Shown in pieces: positions 53,934 through 61,987 of a stretch of 64,000 nucleotides of DNA. Under the pieces are notes generated by a model. That model saw only the letters and a program-made list of their open reading frames with translations. It was not told the DNA's origin and searched no databases. Numbering within the stretch: the stretch's first letter is position 1; every line of letters starts with the position of its first letter. The translations under genes were made by a program, and so were the position numbers. Location of the stretch: NCBI RefSeq assembly GCF_030519475.1, contig NZ_JAUMKD010000005.1, forward strand, positions 372,001 to 436,000. Direction: 5' to 3'. This DNA is from Micromonospora sp. C28SCA-DRY-2 (GTDB lineage: Bacteria; Actinomycetota; Actinomycetes; Mycobacteriales; Micromonosporaceae).

Positions 53934-54899
53934 ATGATGCTGGTCGGGTTGGCCGCCCGCGACCTCGCGACCACCCGGTTCGCGGTGTCGCCGCTCTGGG
54001 AGGTGGTGGCCAGCGTCCGGGTCATCCGGCAACCACACCGGTTCCCGGAGCACCTGCCCTGGGCCGAGCGGGCCCGGCCACGGCTGGCTGGTGTGGACTG
54101 GCGGCTCCTGGCCGACCTGGTGCCGGTGCTGACCGGGGTGGTGCCGAGCTTCCTCTGCCCGCCCCCATCGACCTCCCAGCCGACCCTCGACGTGGAGCTG
54201 GCCACCCTCGCCGCCACCCCGGCCGAGGCCGTCCGGGCCGAGCTGGGCGCCGGGCCGCGGTCGGCGCGGCTGGCCGAGCTGTACGACGACCCGCCCGCCG
54301 GGCTGGCCCGGCTGGCCGGGGTGGTGCGGGCGTACGCCGACGCGGCGATCGGGCCGTACTGGCCGCGGATGCGCACGCTGCTGGAGCGGGAGGTGCTGCT
54401 GGGCGCGCAGCGGATGGCCAGCGACGGGGTCGCCGGACTGCTCAACCACCTCGACCCGTACGTCCGCCTGGAGGGCGACACGCTGCACGTCGACCACCTG
54501 GTCGTCTCCGGCGCGGTACACCTCGACGGGCGGGGGCTGCTGCTGGTCCCGTCGGTCTTCTGCGGCCCCCGGGTCTGGTCCAACTTCGGCTCGCCCGGCC
54601 AACCGGTGCTGCGCTACCCGGCCCGCGCGGTCGCCACGCTCTGGGAGCGGGCCCCGGGCCCGCACGGTCGCGGGCTGGCCCGGGTGCTCGGCCGGACCCG
54701 GGCCGCGCTGCTGCACGAGTTGGCCGTGCCGACCTCGACCACCGAACTGGCCGACCGGTGCGGGCTGACCCCGGGTACGGTGTCGGCACACCTCGGTGCG
54801 CTGCGCGCGGCGGGTCTGGTCGGCGCCCACCGCGCCGGCCGGTTCGTGCTCTACGCCCGGACGACCGCGGCGGAGGCGTTGGTCGCCGCCGCACCCTGA
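53934..54899 (+). CDS. ArsR-like regulator with DUF5937 domain
   Basis: 321 residues, ATG after GGAGG. The first 230 residues form the DUF5937-type domain (VSPLWEVVASVRVI, DLVPVLTGVVPSFLCPPP, ALHVDHLVVSG and LLLVPSVFCGPRVW). The C-terminal winged helix reads LLHELAVPTSTTELADRCGLTPGTVSAHLGALRAAGLV. Unlike usual ArsR proteins, the DNA-binding part is at the end. It likely represses itself and the divergent MFS pump through the inverted repeat between them. Confidence 0.85.
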   Translation: MMLVGLAARDLATTRFAVSPLWEVVASVRVIRQPHRFPEHLPWAERARPRLAGVDWRLLADLVPVLTGVVPSFLCPPPSTSQPTLDVELATLAATPAEAVRAELGAGPRSARLAELYDDPPAGLARLAGVVRAYADAAIGPYWPRMRTLLEREVLLGAQRMASDGVAGLLNHLDPYVRLEGDTLHVDHLVVSGAVHLDGRGLLLVPSVFCGPRVWSNFGSPGQPVLRYPARAVATLWERAPGPHGRGLARVLGRTRAALLHELAVPTSTTELADRCGLTPGTVSAHLGALRAAGLVGAHRAGRFVLYARTTAAEALVAAAP

Positions 54900-54919
54900 C
54901 ACCTCACGGGAGGCGACCC

Positions 54920-55339
54920 ATGACCGGGCGTACGCCCCAGGTCTCCTGCGTGTTCGTCTGCCACGACGGCGCGGGTCGGCTGCTGCTGGCCCGGCGCGCG
55001 GCCGGTGCCCGCGACGAGCCGGGCACCTGGGACACCGGCGCGGGCGCGCTGGAGTTCGGCGAGACGTTCGAGGCGGCGGTCGGCCGGGAGGTCGCCGAGG
55101 AGTACGCGACCACGCCGCTGGCGGTCACCCTGCTCGGGGTGCGCAACGTGCTGCGGGCCGACCCGCCGTCGCACTGGGTGGCGGTGGTCTTCGCCGTCCG
55201 GGTCGACCCGGCGACGGTGGCGATCGGCGAGCCGCACAAGTTCGACCGGTTGGGCTGGTTCACCCGCGACGCGCTGCCCGCCCCGCTGCACTCGCAGGCG
55301 CCGGCGACCCTGGCGATGCTGCCCGATCCGCTGCCCTGA
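54920..55339 (+). CDS. Nudix hydrolase
   Basis: 139 residues, ATG after GGGAGG. The Nudix box GALEFGETFEAAVGREVAEE is complete except that the glycine after EE-x is Ala (EEYAT). PGTWDTGAGALEFGE and HWVAVVFAVRVDP match small MutT-like enzymes. Substrate unknown. It follows the regulator by 20 bases and may share its transcript. Confidence 0.87.
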   Translation: MTGRTPQVSCVFVCHDGAGRLLLARRAAGARDEPGTWDTGAGALEFGETFEAAVGREVAEEYATTPLAVTLLGVRNVLRADPPSHWVAVVFAVRVDPATVAIGEPHKFDRLGWFTRDALPAPLHSQAPATLAMLPDPLP

Positions 55340-55480
55340 CCGGCCCGGTACCGCCGCCGGGTGGGTCGGCCGCGCCCGGTATGACGGATCCGTTATGGGG
55401 GACATCGACCAGGATCGATCTAACATTCACGTACATCGATGTTCGGCGGTCCTGCCGCCGTGAACACAGGGGAGTGCGTG

Positions 55481-56686
55481 ATGTTCCGACGACAACTGCT
55501 GCGCGCCGCGGGCGCCGTGCTGACGGCCGTCCTGGCCGCGGCCGGGGTCCAGGTGGCCAGCGGCACGACCGCGTCCGCGGCGGTCCGCACCGTCTACTAC
55601 GACGCGAGCCGGGCCGGTGAGTTCCGCACCAACTTCGACCAGGCCGCACAGATCTGGAACAGCCGGGTCAGCAACGTGCAACTGGTGGCCCGCACGCCGG
55701 GCAACGTCACCATCTATGTGGACAGCGGCTGGCCGCGCGCGCAGGTCACCAGCCTGGGCTCGGGCCGGATCTGGATGGGCTGGACGGCGGTCAACCAGGG
55801 CTACGACCGGACCCGGATCGCCAGCCACGAGCTGGGTCACATCCTCGGCCTGCCGGACCGGCGTACCGGCCTCTGCTCGGACCTGATGTCGGGCAGCAGC
55901 GCGCCGGTCTCCTGCCGCAACGCGTACCCCAGCTCGGCCGAGGCCAGCCGGGTCAACCAGCTCTTCGCCGGCGGCCTGGCCGCGACGGAGGCCGACGTCG
56001 CCCGGTCGTACACCTGGACCGACGGTGCGGACGCCGAGGGCGACGTGGCGCCGCTGGTGGTCGGCGGGCGCCCGGCCACCGAGAACTACCCGTGGATGGT
56101 CTACGTCTCCGGGTGCACCGGCACCCTGATCAAGGCCAACTGGGCGGTCACCGCCCGGCACTGCTCGACGCCCACCTCGGTGCGGGTGGGCAGCGTCAAC
56201 CGCACCAGCGGCGGGACGGTGGTCCGGGTGACCCGGGCGGTCAACCACCCGACGATCGATGTCAAGCTGCTGCAACTGGCCAGCTCGGTCAGCTACGCCC
56301 CGGCACCCATCCCCACCACCTCGGGCGCGGTCGGCACGGCGACCCGGATCATCGGCTGGGGCCAGACCTGCCCGACCCGCGGCTGCGGCAGCGCGCCGGC
56401 GGTCGCCAACGAGCTGGACACCTCGATCGTGTCGGACAGCCGCTGTATCGGCATCAACGGCCCGTACGAGATCTGCACGAACAACACCAACGGCAACTCC
56501 GGCGCCTGCTACGGCGACTCCGGCGGCCCGCAGGTGCGCCGGATCAACGGGGTGTGGAACCTGATCGGCGCCACCAGCCGGTCCGGCAACAACAACTCGG
56601 TCTGCGCCACCGGCCCCTCGATCTACGGCGACCTGCCCTCCATCCGGTCGTGGATCAACACCCAGGTCGGCGGTCTGCCGGCCTGA
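55481..56686 (+). CDS. Secreted snapalysin-trypsin fusion protease
   Basis: 401 residues. Signal peptide to about residue 34. Residues 35-165 are snapalysin-like (peptidase M7): TVYYDASRAGEFRTNFDQAA, zinc motif SHELGHILGLPD (His116, His120, Asp126) and the CSDLMSG Met-turn. From about 195 a chymotrypsin-fold domain begins at VVGGRPATENYPWMV with the triad His227 (TARHC), Asp in TIDVKLLQL and Ser347 (GDSGGP). The VVGG start is the usual activated N-terminus, so the metalloprotease domain occupies the place of a propeptide. Two catalytic protease domains in one exported protein. A long hairpin follows the stop. Confidence 0.9.
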   Translation: MFRRQLLRAAGAVLTAVLAAAGVQVASGTTASAAVRTVYYDASRAGEFRTNFDQAAQIWNSRVSNVQLVARTPGNVTIYVDSGWPRAQVTSLGSGRIWMGWTAVNQGYDRTRIASHELGHILGLPDRRTGLCSDLMSGSSAPVSCRNAYPSSAEASRVNQLFAGGLAATEADVARSYTWTDGADAEGDVAPLVVGGRPATENYPWMVYVSGCTGTLIKANWAVTARHCSTPTSVRVGSVNRTSGGTVVRVTRAVNHPTIDVKLLQLASSVSYAPAPIPTTSGAVGTATRIIGWGQTCPTRGCGSAPAVANELDTSIVSDSRCIGINGPYEICTNNTNGNSGACYGDSGGPQVRRINGVWNLIGATSRSGNNNSVCATGPSIYGDLPSIRSWINTQVGGLPA

Positions 56687-56697
56687 TCGCTGCGCCC

Positions 56698-56734
56698 GTC
56701 ACGGGGGACGCCGCCCGGTGGCGTCCCCCGTGAC
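56698..56734 (+). terminator. 15-bp perfect hairpin after the fusion protease
   Basis: GTCACGGGGGACGCC and its complement enclose a 7-base loop, starting 12 bases after the stop. Confidence 0.78.
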
Positions 56735-56826
56735 CGTGCCCGCCGGCCGACGGCGGTGGGGCGTCACTCGACGGACACGCGGAGTGCGGTACGGTGCTCA
56801 CATATCGACCCCTTCCGAGGTGATCC

Positions 56827-57492
56827 ATGCCTGCCGTCGCCGCGCTCGCCCTGACCCTGGCCCTGGCGCCCGCGCCGACGCCCGCGCCCTCGTCGTCGAA
56901 CTCCGGCGGGCTGGTCGGTGGGCTGCTCGGCGGTGTCGGCGACGTGGTCGACGGCCTGCTGGGCGGCGGTGACGGCGGCACCACGCCGCCGCCGAGCGTC
57001 TCGCCCGGCCCGAGCGGCTCCGCCACGTCGGCACCGACGCCCGCCCCCGCCGTCCCGTCGTCGGCGACCTCCGCCCCGGCGTCCGTGGCACCCGGCGTGC
57101 CGGTGCCCGGGCGGGCCGGCCAGGGGTCGGGTGGCCGGGAGGGTGTGGTGCCCGCGCCCGACGGGCGCAGCGCCACGGTCGAGGACCCGGCGCCGCTGAC
57201 CGGGCCCGCCGCACCGGGCGACGACGACCGGCTCCAGTGGATGGTCCTCGGCATGGCGATCGGCGCCCTGGCGGTGCCGGTGGTGCTGCTGCTGCGCCGC
57301 GGCCGGCCCCGGGTCGTGCCCGCCGCCGCGCCCGCCGCGCCCGCCGCGCCGGCCGCGCCGGCCGCCGTTGCGGAGTCCGAGCCCGGGCCGGTCGACGACA
57401 ACGTCACCCGGCTGCCCACCAACCTAAACGCCATCTACGAGTTGGGCCGGCTCGACGAACGGCTCGCCCAGGAGCGCAACCGGGGCTCCTGA
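56827..57492 (+). CDS. Hypothetical Pro/Ala-rich membrane protein
   Basis: 221 residues; GAGGTG lies seven bases before the ATG. A short hydrophobic leader, a glycine-rich patch (GGLVGGLLGGVGDVVDGLLGG) like small actinomycete surface proteins, a long Pro/Ser/Ala stretch, one membrane helix near 140-160 (WMVLGMAIGALAVPVVLLL) and a cytoplasmic tail with repeated PAA units ending in NLNAIYELGRLDERLAQERN. No enzyme motif. The topology suggests a surface-exposed stalk with a cytoplasmic end. Confidence 0.6.
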   Translation: MPAVAALALTLALAPAPTPAPSSSNSGGLVGGLLGGVGDVVDGLLGGGDGGTTPPPSVSPGPSGSATSAPTPAPAVPSSATSAPASVAPGVPVPGRAGQGSGGREGVVPAPDGRSATVEDPAPLTGPAAPGDDDRLQWMVLGMAIGALAVPVVLLLRRGRPRVVPAAAPAAPAAPAAPAAVAESEPGPVDDNVTRLPTNLNAIYELGRLDERLAQERNRGS

Positions 57493-57617
57493 GCCCCCGC
57501 GCCCACCCGACGGCATCCACCGGCACCGAAATCCCAGGTCGCGGGGGAGGTCTCGCCGTCGGCGGCGACACCCCACCGCGCCGACCCGGCGGTCCGCGCA
57601 GGCACGGCACCCGGTTG

Positions 57618-57629
57618 GAAACGTTTTCG
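57618..57629. promoter_or_regulatory. LacI operator O1
   Basis: GGAAACGTTTTC, a near-palindrome of the LacI/cre-type consensus around AACGTT, just upstream of the -35 at 57641. Confidence 0.65.
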
Positions 57630-57640
57630 TAACGAGCCCT

Positions 57641-57669
57641 TGACCTTGGCACGGCGCACGGCGCAAACT
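57641..57669 (+). promoter_or_regulatory. Promoter of the LacI-ABC operon
   Basis: TTGACC at 57641-57646 and CAAACT at 57664-57669, spaced 17 bases, lie between operators O1 and O2. Confidence 0.5.
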
Positions 57670-57672
57670 CCC

Positions 57673-57684
57673 GGAAACGTTTAC
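57673..57684. promoter_or_regulatory. LacI operator O2
   Basis: GGAAACGTTTAC, one base from a perfect palindrome, at the predicted transcription start. Confidence 0.7.
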
Positions 57685-57708
57685 AGCAATCAGGTGGAGG
57701 TGCCGGGC

Positions 57709-58827
57709 GTGGGTCGTAAACGTTTACAGGAGTCGACCGACGGCCGGCCCACCGTCCACACGGTGGCCGCCCGCGCCGGCGTCTCCATCGCCTCCGCCTC
57801 GCGGGTGCTCAACGGCGTCGGCGGCAGCCCGGAGACCATCCGCAAGGTACGCGCCGCGGCCGCCGAGGTCGGCTACGTGCCCAACGCCATCGCCCGCTCC
57901 CTGCAGTCCCAGCGCACCGGCCTGCTCGCGCTCGCCGTCGAGGACATCGGCAACCCGGTGTACGTGGCGATGATGCGGGCCATCGAGGCGGTGGTCGCCG
58001 CGTCCGGGCGGCAGCTGCTGGTGCACGCGACCGGCGGGCGGATCGACAACGAGACGGCGCTGCTGCGCCGGCTGGCCAACCGCTACGTGGACGGCATGAT
58101 CCTCTCGCCCATCCGGGTCACCGACGACCATCTCGCCGCCATGGTGGACAGCCCGGTGCCGGTGGTGGTGATCGGTCAGCTCGGCGCCGACGCGCCGGTG
58201 GACAACGTGCGTACCGACTCGCGGCAGGGCGTCGCGCTGGCGGTGGCGCACCTGGTCGCGGCCGGCCGCCGCCGGATCGGCTTCGTCAACGGCCCGCTGG
58301 ACACCGTCCCCGGCGCCGCCCGCGACGCCGGCTTCCGGGCCGCCCTGGCCGAGCACGGCATCGAGCTCGACGAGCGCCTGGTCGAGGTCGGCGACTTCCA
58401 GTACGCGGCCGGCCGCAGCGCCGCCGAGCGGCTGCTCGCCCGGGCCCGCCCGGACGCGCTGATCTGCGCCAACGACCTGATCGCCGTCGGCGCGCTGCAC
58501 GCGCTGCTGGCCGCCGGGCACCGGGTGCCCGAGGACGTGGCAGTGGTCGGCATGGACGACACGGAACTGGCCCAGATGATGTTTCCGCAGCTGTCCAGCG
58601 TCTCGCTCGGCTCGGCCGAACGCGGTCGCCGGGCGGCCGAACTGCTGCTCTCCCGGATCGCCGACCCGGCGCTGCCGCCCCGCCGCGAGCAGGTGCCGCC
58701 CAGCCTCGCTGTCCGCGCGTCCAGCCGGGCCGCCGTGCCGGGTCCCCGCCCGGCGGGCGCGGCGTCGGCGGGCACGGGCAGTGAGCTTCCCAGCCCAGCA
58801 GTAGTGAACGAGGAGGTGGACCGGTGA
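57709..58827 (+). CDS. LacI-family regulator of the sugar ABC operon
   Basis: 372 residues from a GTG eight bases after GGAGG. Helix-turn-helix VHTVAARAGVSIASASRVLNG, hinge ETIRKVRAAAAEVGYVPNAIARSLQ, then a sugar-binding-like domain with VAVVGMDDTELAQMMFPQLSSVSL. A perfect operator lies within its first codons. Its stop overlaps the first permease start (GTGA), so it is the first gene of the operon and controls its own expression. Confidence 0.92.
   Translation: MGRKRLQESTDGRPTVHTVAARAGVSIASASRVLNGVGGSPETIRKVRAAAAEVGYVPNAIARSLQSQRTGLLALAVEDIGNPVYVAMMRAIEAVVAASGRQLLVHATGGRIDNETALLRRLANRYVDGMILSPIRVTDDHLAAMVDSPVPVVVIGQLGADAPVDNVRTDSRQGVALAVAHLVAAGRRRIGFVNGPLDTVPGAARDAGFRAALAEHGIELDERLVEVGDFQYAAGRSAAERLLARARPDALICANDLIAVGALHALLAAGHRVPEDVAVVGMDDTELAQMMFPQLSSVSLGSAERGRRAAELLLSRIADPALPPRREQVPPSLAVRASSRAAVPGPRPAGAASAGTGSELPSPAVVNEEVDR
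57716..57727. promoter_or_regulatory. LacI operator O3, inside the coding start
   Basis: GTAAACGTTTAC is a perfect 12-base palindrome spanning codons 3-7 of the regulator gene. With O1 and O2 it allows looping or roadblock repression. Confidence 0.75.
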
Positions 58828-59759
58828 CCACGTTGGCCGAGCGGCCGGACGTCGACCGGGCCGGAAAGCCCGGTCGGGGCGGCCGGTCCCGCTCCGACCG
58901 GACCATGATCTACCTGCTGCTGCTCCCGTCGCTGCTGCCGATCCTGGTGCTGTCGGTCTTCCCGCTGCTGCGCGGCATGTACCTGGGCTTCACCGACGCC
59001 CGGGCCGGGCGCAACGTCGAGGTCACCTTCACCGGGCTGGAGAACTACCGCGAGCTGCTCGGCGACGAGCTGTTCTGGAACTCCTTCAAGATCGGTCTGC
59101 TCTGGGCGTTCGGGGTGACCGTGCTGCAGTTCGTGCTCGCCCTCGGCCTGGCGCTGCTGCTGAACCAGCAGTTGCGCTTCCGGGGCGTGGCCCGGGTGCT
59201 GGCCGTGGTGCCGTGGGCGATGCCCCCGGTGGTGGTCGGCATCCTGTGGAAGCTGGTCTACCACCCGGACGCCGGCCTGCTGAACGAGTTCTTCCACCGG
59301 GTCGGCGCGGACGGCCTGCGGACCAACTGGCTCGGCGACTTCGGCACCGCGCTGCCCGCCGTGATCATCGTCGGGGTCTGGGCGGGCATGCCGCAGACCA
59401 CCGTGGTGCTGCTGGCCGGGCTGCAGGGGGTGGCCCGCGAGCTGCACGAGGCCGCCGCGGTCGACGGGGCCAGCGCCTGGCACCGGTTCCGGCACGTCAC
59501 GCTGCCCGCGCTGACGCCGGTGATCGTGGCGATCACCTCGCTGGACTTCATCTGGAACTTCAACTCGTTCGGGCTGGTCTACGTGCTCACCGCGGGCGGG
59601 CCGGGCGGCAAGACCATGCTGCCGATGCTCTTCGCCTACGAGGAGGCGTTCCGCTACGGCAACTACGGCTACGCCGCCGCGCTCGGCAACGTCATGGTCG
59701 TGATCATCGTGGCGCTGCTCGCCGTCTACCTGCGTCGCCGGCTGAGGGAGGCGAACTAG
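58824..59759 (+). CDS. Sugar ABC transporter permease (MalF-like)
   Basis: 311 residues from GTG overlapping the LacI stop. Six membrane helices; the cytoplasmic EAA loop reads HEAAAVDGASAWHRFRHVTLP, which docks the ATPase. No extra N-terminal helices beyond one. Part of a carbohydrate uptake system with the next two genes; the ATPase is not in the operon and is probably a shared MsiK-type subunit. Confidence 0.92.
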   Translation: MTTLAERPDVDRAGKPGRGGRSRSDRTMIYLLLLPSLLPILVLSVFPLLRGMYLGFTDARAGRNVEVTFTGLENYRELLGDELFWNSFKIGLLWAFGVTVLQFVLALGLALLLNQQLRFRGVARVLAVVPWAMPPVVVGILWKLVYHPDAGLLNEFFHRVGADGLRTNWLGDFGTALPAVIIVGVWAGMPQTTVVLLAGLQGVARELHEAAAVDGASAWHRFRHVTLPALTPVIVAITSLDFIWNFNSFGLVYVLTAGGPGGKTMLPMLFAYEEAFRYGNYGYAAALGNVMVVIIVALLAVYLRRRLREAN

Positions 59760-59817
59760 TCGTGATCGGTGCGAGGAGTCAGCTTGCGAGCCCCGCAGTC
59801 CTGATCGGAGGGCAGCG

Positions 59818-60657
59818 ATGATCGGAAAGTCGAGCCGTACCGGGCGGACGTTGCAGTACCTGGCGCTGGCCGGTTACCTGATCTTCCTCGGGTTCCCGCT
59901 GGTCTGGCTGGTCTCGACGGCGTTCAAGCCGCCCCGGGAACTGGTGCAGCTGCACCCGACGTTGATCCCGAGCAACCCGACCGTGCAGAACTTCGTGCAG
60001 GCCTTCACCGAGCAGGAACTCGGCCGGGCGGCGCTGAACAGCCTCCAGGTCTCGCTCGCCTCGGCGGTGCTCACCGTGCTGGTCGCGCTGCCCGCCTCGT
60101 ACGCCCTGGCCCGGTTCCGCTCCAAGCTCGGCACCGCCGCCCTGGGCTGGGTGCTGCTCTCCCAGCTCTTCCCGTTCGTGCTGCTGATCATCCCGATCTT
60201 CCTGGTGCTGCGGCAGGTCGGGCTGGCCAACACGCACGCCGGGCTGGTGCTGATCTACGTGGTCTGGGCGCTGCCGTTCGCGCTCTGGATGCTCCAGGGC
60301 TTCGTCCGCAACATCCCGCGCGAGCTGGAGGAGGCCGCCAGCGTGGACGGCGCGAGCCGGGTGCAGGTGCTGCGCCGGGTGGTCTTCCCGCTGCTCGCCC
60401 CCGGCGTGGTCGCCACCGCGCTGTTCTCGTTCATCTCCGCCTGGAACGAGTTCTTCTTCGCCCTGGTGCTGATCAAGACGCCCGAGCTGGCCACCCTGCC
60501 GGTGGCGCTGGCCCGGTTCGTCGGCATCGAGGGCACCGCCCGTCTGGGCCCGCTGGCGGCCGGTTCGCTGCTGGCCACCCTGCCCAGCCTGATCTTCTTC
60601 GCGTTCATGCAACGCCGGCTCTCGTCCGGGTCGCTCGCCGGCGCGGTCAAGGGCTGA
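59818..60657 (+). CDS. Sugar ABC transporter permease (MalG-like)
   Basis: 279 residues, ATG after GGAGGG. Six membrane helices and the EAA loop LEEAASVDGASRVQVLRRVVFP. Second inner-membrane subunit, pairing with the upstream permease. Confidence 0.92.
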   Translation: MIGKSSRTGRTLQYLALAGYLIFLGFPLVWLVSTAFKPPRELVQLHPTLIPSNPTVQNFVQAFTEQELGRAALNSLQVSLASAVLTVLVALPASYALARFRSKLGTAALGWVLLSQLFPFVLLIIPIFLVLRQVGLANTHAGLVLIYVVWALPFALWMLQGFVRNIPRELEEAASVDGASRVQVLRRVVFPLLAPGVVATALFSFISAWNEFFFALVLIKTPELATLPVALARFVGIEGTARLGPLAAGSLLATLPSLIFFAFMQRRLSSGSLAGAVKG

Positions 60658-60692
60658 TCCACCCCCATCCACCACCGAGGAGGTTTTCCCCC

Positions 60693-61985
60693 ATGCTCCG
60701 TAGCAGATTCCGTCGACTCGCCGCGGCCGCCGCGGTCGCGGTCGTCGGCGTCGGCGCGCTCGCCGCGTGCGGCGACGGCGGCGACGACGAGACCACATCC
60801 GGCCCGGTCAAGCTGCGCTTCCTCAGCCTGGCCTGGCAGAAGGAGTCGCTGCAGGCCAACAAGGACCTGGTCGCCAAGTGGAACGCCGAGCACCCGGACA
60901 TCCAGGTCGAGTACGTCCAGGGTGACTGGAACTCGGTGCACGACCAGCTGCTGACCTCCTTCGAGGGCGGCGACGCGCCGGACATCGTGCACTACGAGGC
61001 GTCGGCGATCGGCGAGTTCAGCAAGCAGGGCTACCTGACCGACCTGTCCGGTCTGATCTCCGACGACCTGAAGGGTCAGATCGACCAGGGCGTCTGGGAC
61101 ACGGTCACCTACGACGGCAAGGTCACCGGCGTGCCGTTCCTGCTGGAGTCGCAGGTCGTCATCGCCAACAAGAAGCTGCTCGACGCCGCCGGCGTCGCGG
61201 TGCCGCCGGCCGACGGCGGCTGGACCTGGGACGAGTTCCAGGCCAACGCGCAGAAGCTCACCAAGCCCGGCCAGTACGGCGTGGCGTGGGCGCTGAAGTC
61301 GCCGACCAACCGGGTGCTGAACCTGGCGCTCAACTTCGACGGGAAGTTCTTCTACACCGACGGTGGCAAGACCGAGGTCAAGGTCGGCGACGCGGAGAAG
61401 GAGGTCCCGAAGCGGATCCACGACATGATCTACACGACGAAGTCGGCCTCCCCGGAGGCGCTCGGGATGAGCGGGGCGGACACCCTGCCCGGCTTCTTCG
61501 GCGGGAAGTACGCCATGCTGCCCGGCTCGGTGTCGCTGCGCCAGCAGATGGTCGAGCAGGCGCCGGCCGGCTTCGAGTGGGTGACCCTGCCGCCGATCAA
61601 GGGGCTGTCCAGCAAGCAGGCGGCGAACCCGCAGACGCTGTCCATCTCCGAGGACTCGAAGGGCAAGAAGCAGGCCGCGCAGTTCCTGGAGTACTTCCTC
61701 AACCCGACCAACATGGCCGCGCTGGCCAAGGGTGACTGGCTGGTGCCCACCGGCAAGCAGGCCAACGAGGAGCTGGTCAAGCTGACCGGCGGCAAGCAGG
61801 GCTGGGACGTCGCCGCGGACAGCGCGGCCGACCTGACCGTCGCGCCGTTCCAGATGGCCGACGGGTACCCGGAGTGGAAGACCAAGTACGCCACGCCGGC
61901 CCTGCAGCAGTACTTCGCCAACAAGATCACCCTGGACCAGCTCGGCACGCAGCTGGTCGACGGGGGCAAGCAGGTTCTGAGGTAA
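60693..61985 (+). CDS. Sugar-binding lipoprotein of the ABC transporter
   Basis: 430 residues, ATG after GAGGAGG. A lipobox (LAACG, Cys near 26) places it on the outer face of the membrane. FLSLAWQKESLQANKDLVAKW, GGDAPDIVHYEASAIGEF and GGWTWDEFQANAQKL are typical of group 1 carbohydrate-binding proteins. It captures the substrate for the two permeases. The ligand cannot be read, but the two ADP-ribosylglycohydrolase genes that follow point to a glycosidic compound. Confidence 0.92.
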   Translation: MLRSRFRRLAAAAAVAVVGVGALAACGDGGDDETTSGPVKLRFLSLAWQKESLQANKDLVAKWNAEHPDIQVEYVQGDWNSVHDQLLTSFEGGDAPDIVHYEASAIGEFSKQGYLTDLSGLISDDLKGQIDQGVWDTVTYDGKVTGVPFLLESQVVIANKKLLDAAGVAVPPADGGWTWDEFQANAQKLTKPGQYGVAWALKSPTNRVLNLALNFDGKFFYTDGGKTEVKVGDAEKEVPKRIHDMIYTTKSASPEALGMSGADTLPGFFGGKYAMLPGSVSLRQQMVEQAPAGFEWVTLPPIKGLSSKQAANPQTLSISEDSKGKKQAAQFLEYFLNPTNMAALAKGDWLVPTGKQANEELVKLTGGKQGWDVAADSAADLTVAPFQMADGYPEWKTKYATPALQQYFANKITLDQLGTQLVDGGKQVLR

Positions 61986-61987
61986 CC

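Noticed and set aside
51773..54583. A 936-codon minus-strand frame
   Set aside because: It spans the antisense or out-of-phase side of three recognised genes and carries no motif of its own.
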